50,210 nucleotides of DNA from Candidatus Bathyarchaeota archaeon (GCA_018396655.1 JAGTQF010000008.1:1-50210); one strand, 5' to 3'. Shown: positions 1 to 8,415, numbered from the stretch's first letter. A program made the numbers and translations. The notes: generated by a model from the letters alone, not told the origin.

Positions 1-18
1 GGGTTCACCCTTACATAG

Positions 19-44
19 CTGGGGTTAACCCCAGGGTGCACCCC
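19..44. repeat. Pair of GC-rich perfect palindromes
   Basis: CTGGGGTTAACCCCAG (19-34) is a perfect 16-base palindrome, immediately followed by the overlapping 10-base palindrome GGGTGCACCC (34-43). The first ten bases of the window, GGGTTCACCC, resemble the same unit. They lie downstream of the tRNA-Gly gene on its own strand, so they could fold as a 3' hairpin or terminator-like element, or bind a dimeric protein. The function is unknown. Confidence 0.4.
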
Positions 45-126
45 GGAGCGGCCCCAAACCAGCAAAATATGACCCCTATAACAGAGCCAATTTCAAGCCC
101 CATTTCAAAAAATAATCAAGATTTTT

Positions 127-204
127 TGGTGCGGCCGCCGGGATTTGAACCCGGGATCGCAGGCTTGGAAGGCCTGTGTCCTAACCAGGCTAGACGACGG
201 CCGC
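127..204 (-). tRNA. tRNA-Gly (UCC anticodon), CCA encoded
   Basis: Read on the minus strand the gene folds as a complete cloverleaf. The acceptor stem is GCGGCCG/CGGCCGC, there is a GTC...GAC D-stem, the anticodon stem-loop is CAGGC-CTTCCAA-GCCTG with anticodon TCC, and the T-arm is CCGGG-TTCAAAT-CCCGG. The discriminator A is followed directly by CCA in the DNA, so the 3' terminal CCA appears genome-encoded. There is no intron. It decodes GGA/GGG glycine codons. The gene body without CCA is 130-204. ORF 36..251 of the track is a shadow across this gene. Confidence 0.95.
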
Positions 205-264
205 TTGTTCTTTATAGTCTATTTTTGTCTTTTTTGTTGCGGGTTAATTAATTTTTTGTGTTGG

Positions 265-1173
265 TTATAGGCGTGATATTTTGAATCTTGGGTGGTTTGG
301 TTGTGGGCGTTTTCCTTCCTCCATTAGTATTTGTGCGTATGCTGCGTTTATTAGGCTTATTGCTGGGAACATGTATTCTGCATCGTTTATGGGTCCATAT
401 AAGACGAAGTCTGCGCCTACCGCTATTGGCAGCCCATTCGCTATTGCTGAGCAGACCATACTCAAAATCTTATCCTTCTTTTCTTTAAGGGATTTCCATG
501 ATGCTATTGCATTATGCGCTCCACATCCAGCTGGATAACCATATCGCTCCTTAACCTCATATATTGCCTTACAAGCTAATCCCAGCGTTGCTATATCCAA
601 GACAACTGTGTCGACGAGTATCTTCTTTATTCCAGCTCCCTCAATTTTTGGGATTAGAGATTCAAAGAGCTTTATTCTTTCTTTATAGGACACTATGGCC
701 CTAGTGCTATATGTTAACGCTATGGCTGATTGTATTCCAACCTCTCTTGCCTTCTCATATATCTGCGGCTTAGTCTCTGGATTAATGGAGTTCAGAATAG
801 TCCTATCAAGTATGCCAAGCTCTTTAGCGGCGTCCATGCCACCTATGGCAGCATCCTCAGAAACATAATCTATTAGAATTGGCATACTAGTTGCATCAGC
901 TGCAAACTCAAGATATCTTCTAGCATTCTCCCGATTAGAGCATACAACATCGAGCATAGCTGGAAGCCCGGTTCTATCCGAGATCTCCTCGAGCTTTGTG
1001 ACTAAATCTTCGGCAGCCTCTTGATTAAATATTCCGGCTTTTTCGTCCTGAACGTTCTTATCGCCCCTATAAAATATGCTTCCAATCATAACGGTTGGGT
1101 TCTCACCGGGTTGCCCTCCAACCTTAATTCCCGATATCTCAAAAACAATCTGCTCCTTACTAAACTTGAACAT
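265..1173 (-). CDS. mtrH: Methyltransferase subunit MtrH family protein
   Basis: This is a 302-residue homologue of MtrH, the subunit of tetrahydromethanopterin S-methyltransferase that moves a methyl group between methyl-H4MPT and a corrinoid. It is a TIM-barrel protein and shows typical MtrH blocks such as GGQPGENPTVMIGSIFY near the start and GCGAHNAIASW in the last third. The length is normal for the family. The ATG is preceded by a GGTGGAG ribosome binding site. No mtrA-G genes lie nearby, so it is an orphan MtrH. In non-methanogenic archaea such copies are usually thought to pair with separate corrinoid proteins and substrate-specific methyltransferases. The natural methyl donor cannot be read from the sequence. 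Confidence 0.88.
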   Translation of the reverse strand: MFKFSKEQIVFEISGIKVGGQPGENPTVMIGSIFYRGDKNVQDEKAGIFNQEAAEDLVTKLEEISDRTGLPAMLDVVCSNRENARRYLEFAADATSMPILIDYVSEDAAIGGMDAAKELGILDRTILNSINPETKPQIYEKAREVGIQSAIALTYSTRAIVSYKERIKLFESLIPKIEGAGIKKILVDTVVLDIATLGLACKAIYEVKERYGYPAGCGAHNAIASWKSLKEKKDKILSMVCSAIANGLPIAVGADFVLYGPINDAEYMFPAISLINAAYAQILMEEGKRPQPNHPRFKISRL

Positions 1174-1323
1174 AGGGGCACTCCACCTTTTAAGCCAATT
1201 TAAATTAGAAAGGAATAGGATGCTTGAGAATTTAATGTTTTTGTTTTAACTCCATAATTTAATTTAGAGTTTATTTTGATGGAAATCTAAATTCATTTTA
1301 AGATTCGGTTGGGGTTAAATGGT

Positions 1324-1920
1324 ATGGAGAAAGGTAAGTTAATCTGCATTGAAGGGCTTGATAAGAGTGGAAAAACAACACAATCGCATCTTCTTGTTGA
1401 AGCCCTCAGGAGTTTGGGTTTCGATGCGGTCTACACAACGGAGCCTAGTGGTGGGGAGATTGGGAGGTTCATAGAGCGGTACGTTCTCCGGAGGAGGAGG
1501 CGCATATCTGCTTCTATAGAAGCTTTGTTGTTTGCGGCTGACCGAATAGACCATTTTGAGAGGGAGATAAAGCCGATGCTGGAGAAGGGGAAAATCGTTG
1601 TCTCAGATAGATATGTTTATTCATCCTTTGCCTATCAGGGTGCTGCTGGATTAGATATCGAGTGGATAAAGGAGGTGAATAGAATGGTTCCGGCACCAGA
1701 CCTAGCCATATATATAGATGTTCCACTTGAAGTTGTAATTGAGAGATGCAGAGGAAAACGGAGGTCTGTTATGGAGTTTCCGGATATACAGGCGAAGGTT
1801 CAGGAGATTTACATGCACCTTGTCAGAGAGGGTAAGCTTATCCCGGTTAATGGAAACCGCCCAATAAATGAAGTTTCGAAGGATATTCGAAGAATAGTCT
1901 TTGAGAGGCTGGGGATTTAA
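1324..1920 (+). CDS. tmk: Thymidylate kinase (dTMP kinase)
   Basis: This kinase phosphorylates dTMP to dTDP with ATP in the cytoplasm, for DNA synthesis. The P-loop is GLDKSGKTT near residue 10. The DR(Y/H) substrate-binding block appears as DRYVYSSFAYQGA around residue 95, followed by a lid region rich in arginine. I chose ATG 1324 (198 residues) over the track's TTG at 1309 because family members begin right at the first beta strand (MEKGKLICIEG). Its stop overlaps the stop of the convergent gene at 1917. Confidence 0.92.
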   Translation: MEKGKLICIEGLDKSGKTTQSHLLVEALRSLGFDAVYTTEPSGGEIGRFIERYVLRRRRRISASIEALLFAADRIDHFEREIKPMLEKGKIVVSDRYVYSSFAYQGAAGLDIEWIKEVNRMVPAPDLAIYIDVPLEVVIERCRGKRRSVMEFPDIQAKVQEIYMHLVREGKLIPVNGNRPINEVSKDIRRIVFERLGI

Positions 1921-2459
1921 GGAAGCCATAAACGCCTAATTTTAGGCATGTTAAAACCCTTCTTAGCTATCTCTGAACTTAAGCCTTCAAGGATAAATTT
2001 GAGGAGGTCTTCAGCTGATATGCGCCCTAAGCCCCTCTCATGAGATACTTTAACTTCGAGTTCACTTCTACTGAAGATGACCCTTAAGAAATAGTAGTCG
2101 AATCTTAGGGCTCTGCGTGTGCCATTATTTTTTAGCGCATAATATCTGATAACGCAGAAGAAATCTAGTATTTGGAAGATTCTCTTATTAATCTCGCTTA
2201 GAAGAAGATTCAGAATCTCCTCATTAATATAGTTGAACGCTAGCCCCTCCGCAACCCCAAACTCAAGCATGACGCTTACGTTTTGTCCAACATGATTTAG
2301 TAGCCAACCGCCCACACTGCGCCCATTTATGTTATGGAGGAAATTTAGAAGTGCCCTTTGTGCCTCATCTACTGGAGCATTAAGCTCAAGGAGCATGGAG
2401 GCGTTATATGTGCTCGGAAAATCTAGGTAAACGCCTAAGCTCCTTTTAGTAGGCTTCAT
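1917..2459 (-). CDS. Hypothetical protein, operon with UPF0148 gene
   Basis: I do not recognise this 180-residue protein. It has no signal peptide, clear membrane helix or cysteine cluster, and looks like a mixed alpha/beta cytoplasmic protein with a conserved-looking RALRFDYYFLRVIFS segment around residue 115. Its ATG overlaps the stop of the upstream zinc-ribbon gene by four bases (ATGA), so the two are almost certainly translated from one mRNA and probably act together. It is convergent with tmk, with overlapping stop codons. Confidence 0.7.
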   Translation of the reverse strand: MKPTKRSLGVYLDFPSTYNASMLLELNAPVDEAQRALLNFLHNINGRSVGGWLLNHVGQNVSVMLEFGVAEGLAFNYINEEILNLLLSEINKRIFQILDFFCVIRYYALKNNGTRRALRFDYYFLRVIFSRSELEVKVSHERGLGRISAEDLLKFILEGLSSEIAKKGFNMPKIRRLWLP

Positions 2460-2833
2460 GCCTTAGATTTCCCAATCCTTCTTATTCTCTCGAGATTATC
2501 CAGTAAGCTTGAGATTACAATGCTTAATCTCCGAATCTCCTCCGGGTCCTCCTCAATCTTGAGTCTCTCATTAACCTCCCAAATCTTCGTTAATAGCGTC
2601 GATTCTGTTTGGCTTAATGCCGATAGAACTTCAATCTCTCTAGCCTCTTCCTCCTCCTTAACGACGACAACCTTCTTTTGGCATTGGGCACACCAGAGCT
2701 CACCACTTTTAAGCCTAAAGATTGGTGAGGCACATGCTGGGCATGAGAGGTCCGTTAGTGTTGCACCGCTCCTCAGCATATCAGCCATTAAACGGACTTT
2801 ATCGCCTCTACCGCCCTCCTTAGACAAGCCCAT
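2456..2833 (-). CDS. UPF0148 / autoantigen p27-like zinc-ribbon protein
   Basis: This 125-residue protein matches the archaeal family related to the human Sjogren syndrome/scleroderma autoantigen p27. An N-terminal helix (KVRLMADMLRSGATLTDLSC) leads into a four-cysteine zinc ribbon, CPAC...CAQC, at about residues 30-52. An acidic stretch and a predicted coiled coil (LLTKIWEVNERLKIEED) follow to the C-terminus. Members are small, probably nucleic-acid or protein binding, and have no established biochemical role. A GGGGAG ribosome binding site precedes the ATG. It is first in a two-gene operon. Confidence 0.82.
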   Translation of the reverse strand: MGLSKEGGRGDKVRLMADMLRSGATLTDLSCPACASPIFRLKSGELWCAQCQKKVVVVKEEEEAREIEVLSALSQTESTLLTKIWEVNERLKIEEDPEEIRRLSIVISSLLDNLERIRRIGKSKA

Positions 2834-2894
2834 ATTAACTCCCCTTTATTCCATCTTTTCTCTCACTTTAATAGGGTTCCGCCCCTATTAAGCG

Positions 2895-3092
2895 TTATTT
2901 AAGCTTAGCCTTGTATAGCTTAACGAGTTCAACGGCATCCCTAGCATCCTTAGCCTTAGCCAAAACCCTAACCCCAGTAGGGTCCATACGAATCTGGTAC
3001 CCGCATTTTAGGCATTTGGCGGTCTTCTGCCCCTCCCTAGCATATCTAATCATACCGCATTTTGGGCAGGCGAAGACTATGTAATTGGCCAT
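2895..3092 (-). CDS. DUF1922 zinc-ribbon protein
   Basis: This 65-residue protein resembles the archaeal DUF1922 family, whose known structure is a small zinc ribbon. It has two Cys pairs, CPKCG and CLKCG, at residues 9-12 and 27-30. The remainder is a basic helix typical of the family (AKAKDARDAVELVKLYKAK). A role in RNA binding or translation is plausible but not shown. Its promoter must lie in the 87-base gap upstream, toward the rhomboid gene. Confidence 0.8.
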   Translation of the reverse strand: MANYIVFACPKCGMIRYAREGQKTAKCLKCGYQIRMDPTGVRVLAKAKDARDAVELVKLYKAKLK

Positions 3093-3179
3093 GGCGCTAA
3101 ACCATCAAAAATTAAATTAGTAATCCATAATAATTTTTTCATCCACTTTAGGAAATCTTGTGCATCTATGGTATGCATC

Positions 3180-4169
3180 TCATGCAAGCCTATATAATGT
3201 GAAGCTAAATACACCGTTCCTATAAACTGGGTCTACAACTCTCGGTACAACTGGCACTGGCAGCACTATATGCCTATAAAACCTAACATCCCCATGCTCG
3301 GCTTCGATTGTAACATCCCACTCAGAAACCGATAGTCTTATGTCGCCTTCCTCTAAGCCGGGCATATAAGCCATAATAAAGATCCTATCTGGCTCAACAT
3401 AAACGTCTACAAGCGGTGTCCTAACCCAAGGTGCAACAATAGGCTTAATCGCCCTCTCCTCAGCGGCAGATATAGGCCTCCTCCTCGGCTTTATGCCGAA
3501 CGCCTTCACAGCAATCAACCCAAAGACGAAGCCACCTATGTGAGCCCAGAAAGCTACGCCGGAGCTTATGCCAGTTAGGGATATCATGCCCATCAATAGT
3601 TGATAGATAAACCAGAAGCCCAGATAGTAATATGCTGGAATACTGACGATTGTAATGAAAATATAGAATACCAAGGTTCTTATTCTAGCCCTAGGATAAA
3701 GAAGCATATAGGCGCCCAAAACAGCCGATATAGCCCCGGAAGCCCCAACAGCTGGTGTTGTAAGGTCCATAATTACGTAGTAGATTGGAGCCGTGTAGAG
3801 TGATAGAAGCGATGAGGCTATATGCGCAAAGCTAGCAAATAAGCCTCCAGCCAAATAGAAGGCTAAGTATTTCCCATGTCCAAGGGCATCCTCAATATTA
3901 TCGCCGAAAACCCATAAATATAGCATGTTTCCGAGAAGATGTAGAATATCCGCGTGGAGAAAAATGCTTGTGAGAAGCGTTTCAAGCCTCTTCCCCTCAA
4001 GAATATATATTGGCCTCATGCCATACCCGGCAATGGCCCATCTAAGAGCCCTCTGCCTCAGAGGGTCCAGAAGATAGAGGGAGAAGAAAACCAGTATATT
4101 TATGACTATTAGTGCGTAGTTCACGTAGGGTCTTCTCAGCGGCCTATTCTCATCATGGATTGGTATCAT
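3180..4169 (-). CDS. Rhomboid intramembrane protease fused to Hsp20-like domain
   Basis: This 329-residue protein has two parts. Residues 15-225 form a multi-helix rhomboid domain with the HLLGNMLYLWVFGD block (77-90), the catalytic serine in GASGAISAVLGAY (Ser144) and the catalytic histidine in AHIGGFVFG (His210). After a basic linker (KPRRRP), residues 255-329 form a beta-rich module, with MPGLEEGDIRLSVSEWDVT and NGVFSFTLYR. This resembles the alpha-crystallin/Hsp20 (CS-like) fold. The protease part should cut transmembrane helices within the bilayer, and the C-terminal part may bind clients in the cytoplasm. The gene starts 10 bases after the lysK stop, so it could be co-transcribed with the lysine operon. 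Confidence 0.87.
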   Translation of the reverse strand: MIPIHDENRPLRRPYVNYALIVINILVFFSLYLLDPLRQRALRWAIAGYGMRPIYILEGKRLETLLTSIFLHADILHLLGNMLYLWVFGDNIEDALGHGKYLAFYLAGGLFASFAHIASSLLSLYTAPIYYVIMDLTTPAVGASGAISAVLGAYMLLYPRARIRTLVFYIFITIVSIPAYYYLGFWFIYQLLMGMISLTGISSGVAFWAHIGGFVFGLIAVKAFGIKPRRRPISAAEERAIKPIVAPWVRTPLVDVYVEPDRIFIMAYMPGLEEGDIRLSVSEWDVTIEAEHGDVRFYRHIVLPVPVVPRVVDPVYRNGVFSFTLYRLA

Positions 4170-4179
4170 TTCCCGGTTC

Positions 4180-5307
4180 TCACGATTGGCTTAAGGCTCG
4201 CGATAAATCTAAAATCTTCCTAATCGCCCTTTTATAGATTTTTATGCCTACTAGATATTCCGGTATGCTTATGTATTCATTGGGGGTGTGGCTTAGGCTT
4301 GATTCCCCCGGACCATATGTTGCAACCGGCACATTATAGTGGGCTCCAAAGATATTCATGTCCCCGGTTCCGGTCTTCCGGATAAGCCTTGCCTCCTCAC
4401 CGGTCTCCTCTAGAATCGCCTCCCTCAAAGAGCTTATTATGGGCGTGTCTCTCCTAGCCACATATGGCTCAATTCTATCAACAATCCTTAATCTGATAGT
4501 GAACCCATAATCCCCACCCCTAAATTCATTCAATAGGTTGCTAACGATTTTTATTGCCTCGCCGCACTTTACTGTCGGCGGTAGTCTCAAGTCGACTTCC
4601 AGAATACATATGTCCGGTATGCTTTTTGTTGTCCCGCGCCCATAGACTCTAGTTATTGCTGGCGTTAACGAATAGAATATTCCATAAGGCGACTTATATT
4701 CTCGTTCGCAAATATCCTTAAGCCTAGTCCAGAACTCAAAACCTTTCTCAATAGCGTTTGGTAGAAGGTGCTGAGCCCCAACATGCCCAGTGAGAGTCCT
4801 AAACTCAATCCTAATTTTTAAGTGACCCTTATAAGCGAACACTATGTTTTTTATTCCGCTCGGCTCGCCGAAAATTGCATAATCAATTCTCGGCTCATCC
4901 CTCACTAAGCGCCTAATCCCCCTAGCCCTCCCTTCCTCATCAACGACGCATGCTACTAGAATTCTACCCCATGAGAGCTCTGGTTTCAAGCTTAGGGCTG
5001 AGACTATCATGGCTGCTAAAGATGATTTCGCATCCACTGAGCCCCTACCATAAATCCTCTCGCCCTCAATCCTAACCGGTATCCAGCCCGGCACGGTATC
5101 CATATGCCCACATAAAAGGATTGTTGGTCCATCTGAGCCAATCTCACCATAAACATTACTGACCGAGTCCATCCAAACCCTACTAAAACCAATTCTCTTA
5201 AGTTCATCAGCTAGAAAAGATGCCATTTCATCCTCCTTGCCACTTGGGCTGTAAATTTCAAGCATCCTCTTTAGAAGCTCTATCGGATACTGTTCATCCA
5301 TATACAT
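4180..5307 (-). CDS. lysK: [LysW]-lysine/ornithine hydrolase, M20 family
   Basis: LysK performs the last step of the amino-carrier pathway, releasing lysine (or ornithine) from the LysW carrier. This 375-residue M20-family metallopeptidase has the zinc-site blocks LLCGHMDTVPG (about residue 65), GRGSVDAKSS and VVDEEGRARG. The C-terminal block SLSHTPNEY supplies a further zinc ligand. It is last of the lysW-X-Y-Z-J-K genes. The ATG at 5307 follows the lysJ stop closely; the second ATG two codons downstream is an alternative start. Confidence 0.9.
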   Translation of the reverse strand: MYMDEQYPIELLKRMLEIYSPSGKEDEMASFLADELKRIGFSRVWMDSVSNVYGEIGSDGPTILLCGHMDTVPGWIPVRIEGERIYGRGSVDAKSSLAAMIVSALSLKPELSWGRILVACVVDEEGRARGIRRLVRDEPRIDYAIFGEPSGIKNIVFAYKGHLKIRIEFRTLTGHVGAQHLLPNAIEKGFEFWTRLKDICEREYKSPYGIFYSLTPAITRVYGRGTTKSIPDICILEVDLRLPPTVKCGEAIKIVSNLLNEFRGGDYGFTIRLRIVDRIEPYVARRDTPIISSLREAILEETGEEARLIRKTGTGDMNIFGAHYNVPVATYGPGESSLSHTPNEYISIPEYLVGIKIYKRAIRKILDLSRALSQS

Positions 5308-5313
5308 GCAGTT

Positions 5314-6534
5314 TCACGTGCCATCATTTATTACGCCTTTTGCGAGAAGTGCCTCCTCCTCGGAGATTGCCTCTCTAAGAACGTTGGCGACGGTCTCAAG
5401 TTGCTCCATGCTTATAACTAGTGGTGGGAGGAAGCGTATCACGTTTCTGCCACAGTAGAGCAGTATTATACCCATCTTAAGAGCCCTCATGAGAATATTA
5501 TGAATGTCTACTCTAGCCTCTAAACCTAACATTAAGCCTAAGCCTCTAGCCTCCCTCAAAATCCTAAACTCATCAATCATATCATTTAGAATTCTCTTAA
5601 AGCGCTCACCGAGAATCCTAGCCCTCTCAACGAGATTCTCCTCAATTATCACATCTATTGTTGCGCATGCAGCAGCGCATGCAAGTGGGTTCCCGCCGAA
5701 GGTGCTTGTGTGCTCACCAACCTTAAGCGACCCCATCACATCATCCCTTCCAATAGTTGCTCCTATCGGCACACCACCACCCATGGCCTTAGCAACACAC
5801 ATTATGTCCGGTCGAACGCCCCAATGCTCGGATGCCCACATGCACCCGGTGCGCCCGAAGCCAGTTTGGACTTCATCGAAGATTAAAATAATCCCGTGCT
5901 CATCGCAGAGTTTACGTAAGCCCTCAAGAAATCCGTTTGGTGCTACATGAACTCCTCCCTCACCCTGAATTGGCTCAACGATTATTGCAGCTGTATCCTT
6001 GGTTATTGCCTCCTCAACCCTATCAAGCTTACCAAATGGCACAAACTTGAAATTTGGATTTATAAGATTTCTGAATGGCTCACGGTATTTTGGATTCCAC
6101 GTTGCCGATAATGCGCCGAGCGTTTTGCCGTGAAAGCCCCTAACCATACTTATAATCTCATGCTTACCCGTGTATTTTACGGCGGCTTTTATTGCGCACT
6201 CAACAGACTCGGCCCCACTATTAGACAAAAATATCCTATTTAATCCTTTAGGGGCTATCTTAACAAGCTTCTCGAGAAGCTCAGCCCTCCTATCATTATA
6301 GAGCGAGCCATGGCATGCTATTAATCTCTCACACTGCTCCTTTATGGCTTTAACAAGTTTAGGGTGGCAGTGTCCAACTAGGCTTACGCCGTAGCCGCCC
6401 ATACAGTCTATATATGCCTTGCCGTTCACATCATATAAGACTGCGCCTTCTCCCCTAACAATACATACCGGAAACTTCTGGTAAACGTTCGCTAGATAAG
6501 CGTTTTCAGCGGCTAATATTTCTTCCTCATTCAG
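5314..6534 (-). CDS. lysJ: [LysW]-aminoadipate semialdehyde aminotransferase, CTG start
   Basis: LysJ is a PLP-dependent class III aminotransferase that converts LysW-bound aminoadipate (or glutamate) semialdehyde to the amine. Visible blocks are CMGGYGVSLVGHCHP, FLSNSGAESVE, the PLP-contact IIFDEVQTGFGRTG and AMGGGVPIG, which contains no lysine of its own; the Schiff-base lysine is in VAKAMGGG. The track starts at GTG 6429, but homology-like sequence continues upstream (AAENAYLANVYQKFPV, then IVRGEGA) without any ATG, GTG or TTG back to the stop at 6538. CTG 6532-6534 follows GGTGAT by five bases and gives a normal 406-residue protein. It overlaps the end of lysZ. Confidence 0.9.
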   Translation of the reverse strand: MNEEEILAAENAYLANVYQKFPVCIVRGEGAVLYDVNGKAYIDCMGGYGVSLVGHCHPKLVKAIKEQCERLIACHGSLYNDRRAELLEKLVKIAPKGLNRIFLSNSGAESVECAIKAAVKYTGKHEIISMVRGFHGKTLGALSATWNPKYREPFRNLINPNFKFVPFGKLDRVEEAITKDTAAIIVEPIQGEGGVHVAPNGFLEGLRKLCDEHGIILIFDEVQTGFGRTGCMWASEHWGVRPDIMCVAKAMGGGVPIGATIGRDDVMGSLKVGEHTSTFGGNPLACAAACATIDVIIEENLVERARILGERFKRILNDMIDEFRILREARGLGLMLGLEARVDIHNILMRALKMGIILLYCGRNVIRFLPPLVISMEQLETVANVLREAISEEEALLAKGVINDGT

Positions 6535-7333
6535 TCTCTATCACCGTGCCATTTAAGCCATTTAAGGCGCTTAATATTGGATTCTCTACTAGACCGCATG
6601 CTATTATAGCCACCTTAGCGCCAGCTTCCAAAGCCTCTATTGAAGCAATAACCTTCTTATCCATGCCCGGCCCTATCCTTGGAAGAATATTTTTGGCTCC
6701 ACTTAAGGAGGTTCTCTTAATATATTCCTCGCCTAATTTGACACCCGGAACATCTGTCAGAAAAATTATCTTATCAGCCTTGAGCGCTCCAGCTATCTGC
6801 CCAGCAGCCCTATCACTATCAACATTCAAGTATTCATTCTCTTCGCCTATAGCCACCGGCGAGACCACTGGAACATATCCATTCTCGATGAGAACTTCAA
6901 GAAGACGCGAGTTAACTTTAGATATCTTACCAGTGAATCCTCCATCAATTATGCGCTTTCTACCCCTCTCATCGATTATAAGGAGCTTCTTCTTTCTACT
7001 CGCAACCATCAACGCTCCATCTATGCCGGATATGCCGACTGCAGGTATGCCGTGGCTTATAAGCCATCGGACAATCGCCTTATTTATTCTTCCAGCCATA
7101 ACCATAGTATATATTTCAACTGTTTCCTCATCAGTATAACGGCTTCTTATACCCTCAGGTGAGGTTACGAAGACCTGCTCCTTACCGAGCTTCTCGGCTA
7201 TCTCTGTGACTTCATCCCCTCCACCATGAACTATAACTAGCCTATCGCCCTCAAGAATCCTCTTTATGTCGTTGGCTAGGGAATCATTTAGTCCGCCCCT
7301 AAATATATCTCCACCAATTTTCAGAACCAACAT
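6527..7333 (-). CDS. lysZ: [LysW]-aminoadipate kinase (ArgB/LysZ family)
   Basis: LysZ phosphorylates the side-chain carboxylate of LysW-bound aminoadipate (or glutamate) with ATP. This is a 268-residue amino-acid kinase with KIGGDIF at residue 5, VIVHGGGDEV in the first third, and the nucleotide-binding region IIFLTDVPGV and LPRIGPGMDKKV further on. The ATG is preceded by a strong GGAGGATAA site inside the gap after lysY. Its 3' end overlaps the proposed lysJ start, so the two are probably translationally coupled. Confidence 0.93.
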   Translation of the reverse strand: MLVLKIGGDIFRGGLNDSLANDIKRILEGDRLVIVHGGGDEVTEIAEKLGKEQVFVTSPEGIRSRYTDEETVEIYTMVMAGRINKAIVRWLISHGIPAVGISGIDGALMVASRKKKLLIIDERGRKRIIDGGFTGKISKVNSRLLEVLIENGYVPVVSPVAIGEENEYLNVDSDRAAGQIAGALKADKIIFLTDVPGVKLGEEYIKRTSLSGAKNILPRIGPGMDKKVIASIEALEAGAKVAIIACGLVENPILSALNGLNGTVIETE

Positions 7334-7362
7334 CTCTAAGCTTATCCTCCAGAAGGCTGAGA

Positions 7363-8415
7363 TTAGATTGGGTGTAGGGCTGAGTAACGCAGCCCCTCCC
7401 CCTCATCCCAACCACACATGATGTTCATGTCCTGGACCGCCGTTCCAGCAGCACCCTTCATTAAGTTATCTATGGCAGATAAAATAACAAGCCTATTAGT
7501 ATACTCGTCTATTTCAAAGCCTATATCGCAATAGTTTGAGCCGACAACGATTTTGGGGTCCGGATACCTGAAGACGCCCTTAACATCACGCATGAATCTT
7601 ATGAAGGGTTCATTGGCGTAAAACTCTCTATATGTGCGCCAAACCTCAATGGATGTTACTGGTTCCCTTAGGAAGACGTGGCATGTCGAAAGTATTCCCC
7701 TAACCATATTAACGGCGTGGGCGGACATCGAGACCCTAACTCTCTCGCCACATAACAGGCTCAGCTCCTGCTCTATCTCGGCCGTATGCCTATGCCCAAC
7801 TGGCTTGTAAGGTCTAACAACACTATAATGCTCAGAATGATGCGTCGATAATGATGGCTTAGCTCCTGCGCCAGATGAGCCAACCTTAAAATCTATGACG
7901 ATTCTGTCTCTCTCGACTTTATTGGACCTAACTATTGGGGCAAGCGCAAGTATCCCGGCAGCAGCCATGCAGCCCGGAACAGCAACTAATTGAGCATCTT
8001 TTATCTCCTTACGATGAAGTTCCGGTAAGCCATAAACGGCCTTTTCAAGGAGCTCCGGACATTTATGGCTCCAGCCATACCACTTTACGTAGTTCTCTGG
8101 GTTTTTAAGTCTAAAGTCCGCGCTGGTGTCAATTACTTTAAGCCCCGACTCGAGGAGCTGCGGTATAAATGTTGATGAGACCCCATGTGATGTTGCCACG
8201 AAAAGTATGTCACACAATCCCATAACCTTTGCTGGGTCGGACTTAATGAATTTTAGGGTTGTTTGACCCTTCAGGTTTGGGTGAACCCTGTGAACATACT
8301 CACCTGCATACGTGTTTGATGTTGCAGCTGTAACTTCAACTCTTGGGTGTGCGAGTAGGAGGCGGAGTAACTCGCCGCCTACATATCCTGATGCGCCGAA
8401 AATACCAACTCTCAT
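7363..8415 (-). CDS. lysY: [LysW]-aminoadipyl phosphate reductase (ArgC/LysY)
   Basis: LysY uses NADPH to reduce the acyl phosphate made by LysZ to the semialdehyde on LysW. The Rossmann motif is GIFGASGYVGGELL at residue 4. The catalytic cysteine lies in VAVPGCMAAAGILAL around residue 150, and the family block KVGSSGAGAKPS follows. The 350-residue length is normal. The start ATG overlaps the lysX stop (ATGA), which shows tight operon coupling. Confidence 0.93.
   Translation of the reverse strand: MRVGIFGASGYVGGELLRLLLAHPRVEVTAATSNTYAGEYVHRVHPNLKGQTTLKFIKSDPAKVMGLCDILFVATSHGVSSTFIPQLLESGLKVIDTSADFRLKNPENYVKWYGWSHKCPELLEKAVYGLPELHRKEIKDAQLVAVPGCMAAAGILALAPIVRSNKVERDRIVIDFKVGSSGAGAKPSLSTHHSEHYSVVRPYKPVGHRHTAEIEQELSLLCGERVRVSMSAHAVNMVRGILSTCHVFLREPVTSIEVWRTYREFYANEPFIRFMRDVKGVFRYPDPKIVVGSNYCDIGFEIDEYTNRLVILSAIDNLMKGAAGTAVQDMNIMCGWDEGEGLRYSALHPI

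Noticed and set aside
1-120. 30-residue minus-strand hydrophobic ORF (MGLEIGSVIGVIFCWF...)
   Set aside because: It overlaps the palindromes downstream of the tRNA, has no ribosome binding site and is short enough to be chance.
36-251. 71-residue ORF across the tRNA
   Set aside because: It reads through the tRNA-Gly gene in antisense. No family resemblance or ribosome binding site.
5504-5950. Long antisense ORFs such as this one, 6546..7139, 43622..44281 and 45660..46241
   Set aside because: They are shadows opposite well-supported genes (lysJ, lysZ, ahcY, IMPase family) and have no family resemblance or start signals.
5314-6540. Frameshift in lysJ as explanation for the missing start
   Set aside because: The frame is intact from 6537 to the stop with continuous family-like sequence. 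Only the start codon is unusual, so a frameshift is not needed.
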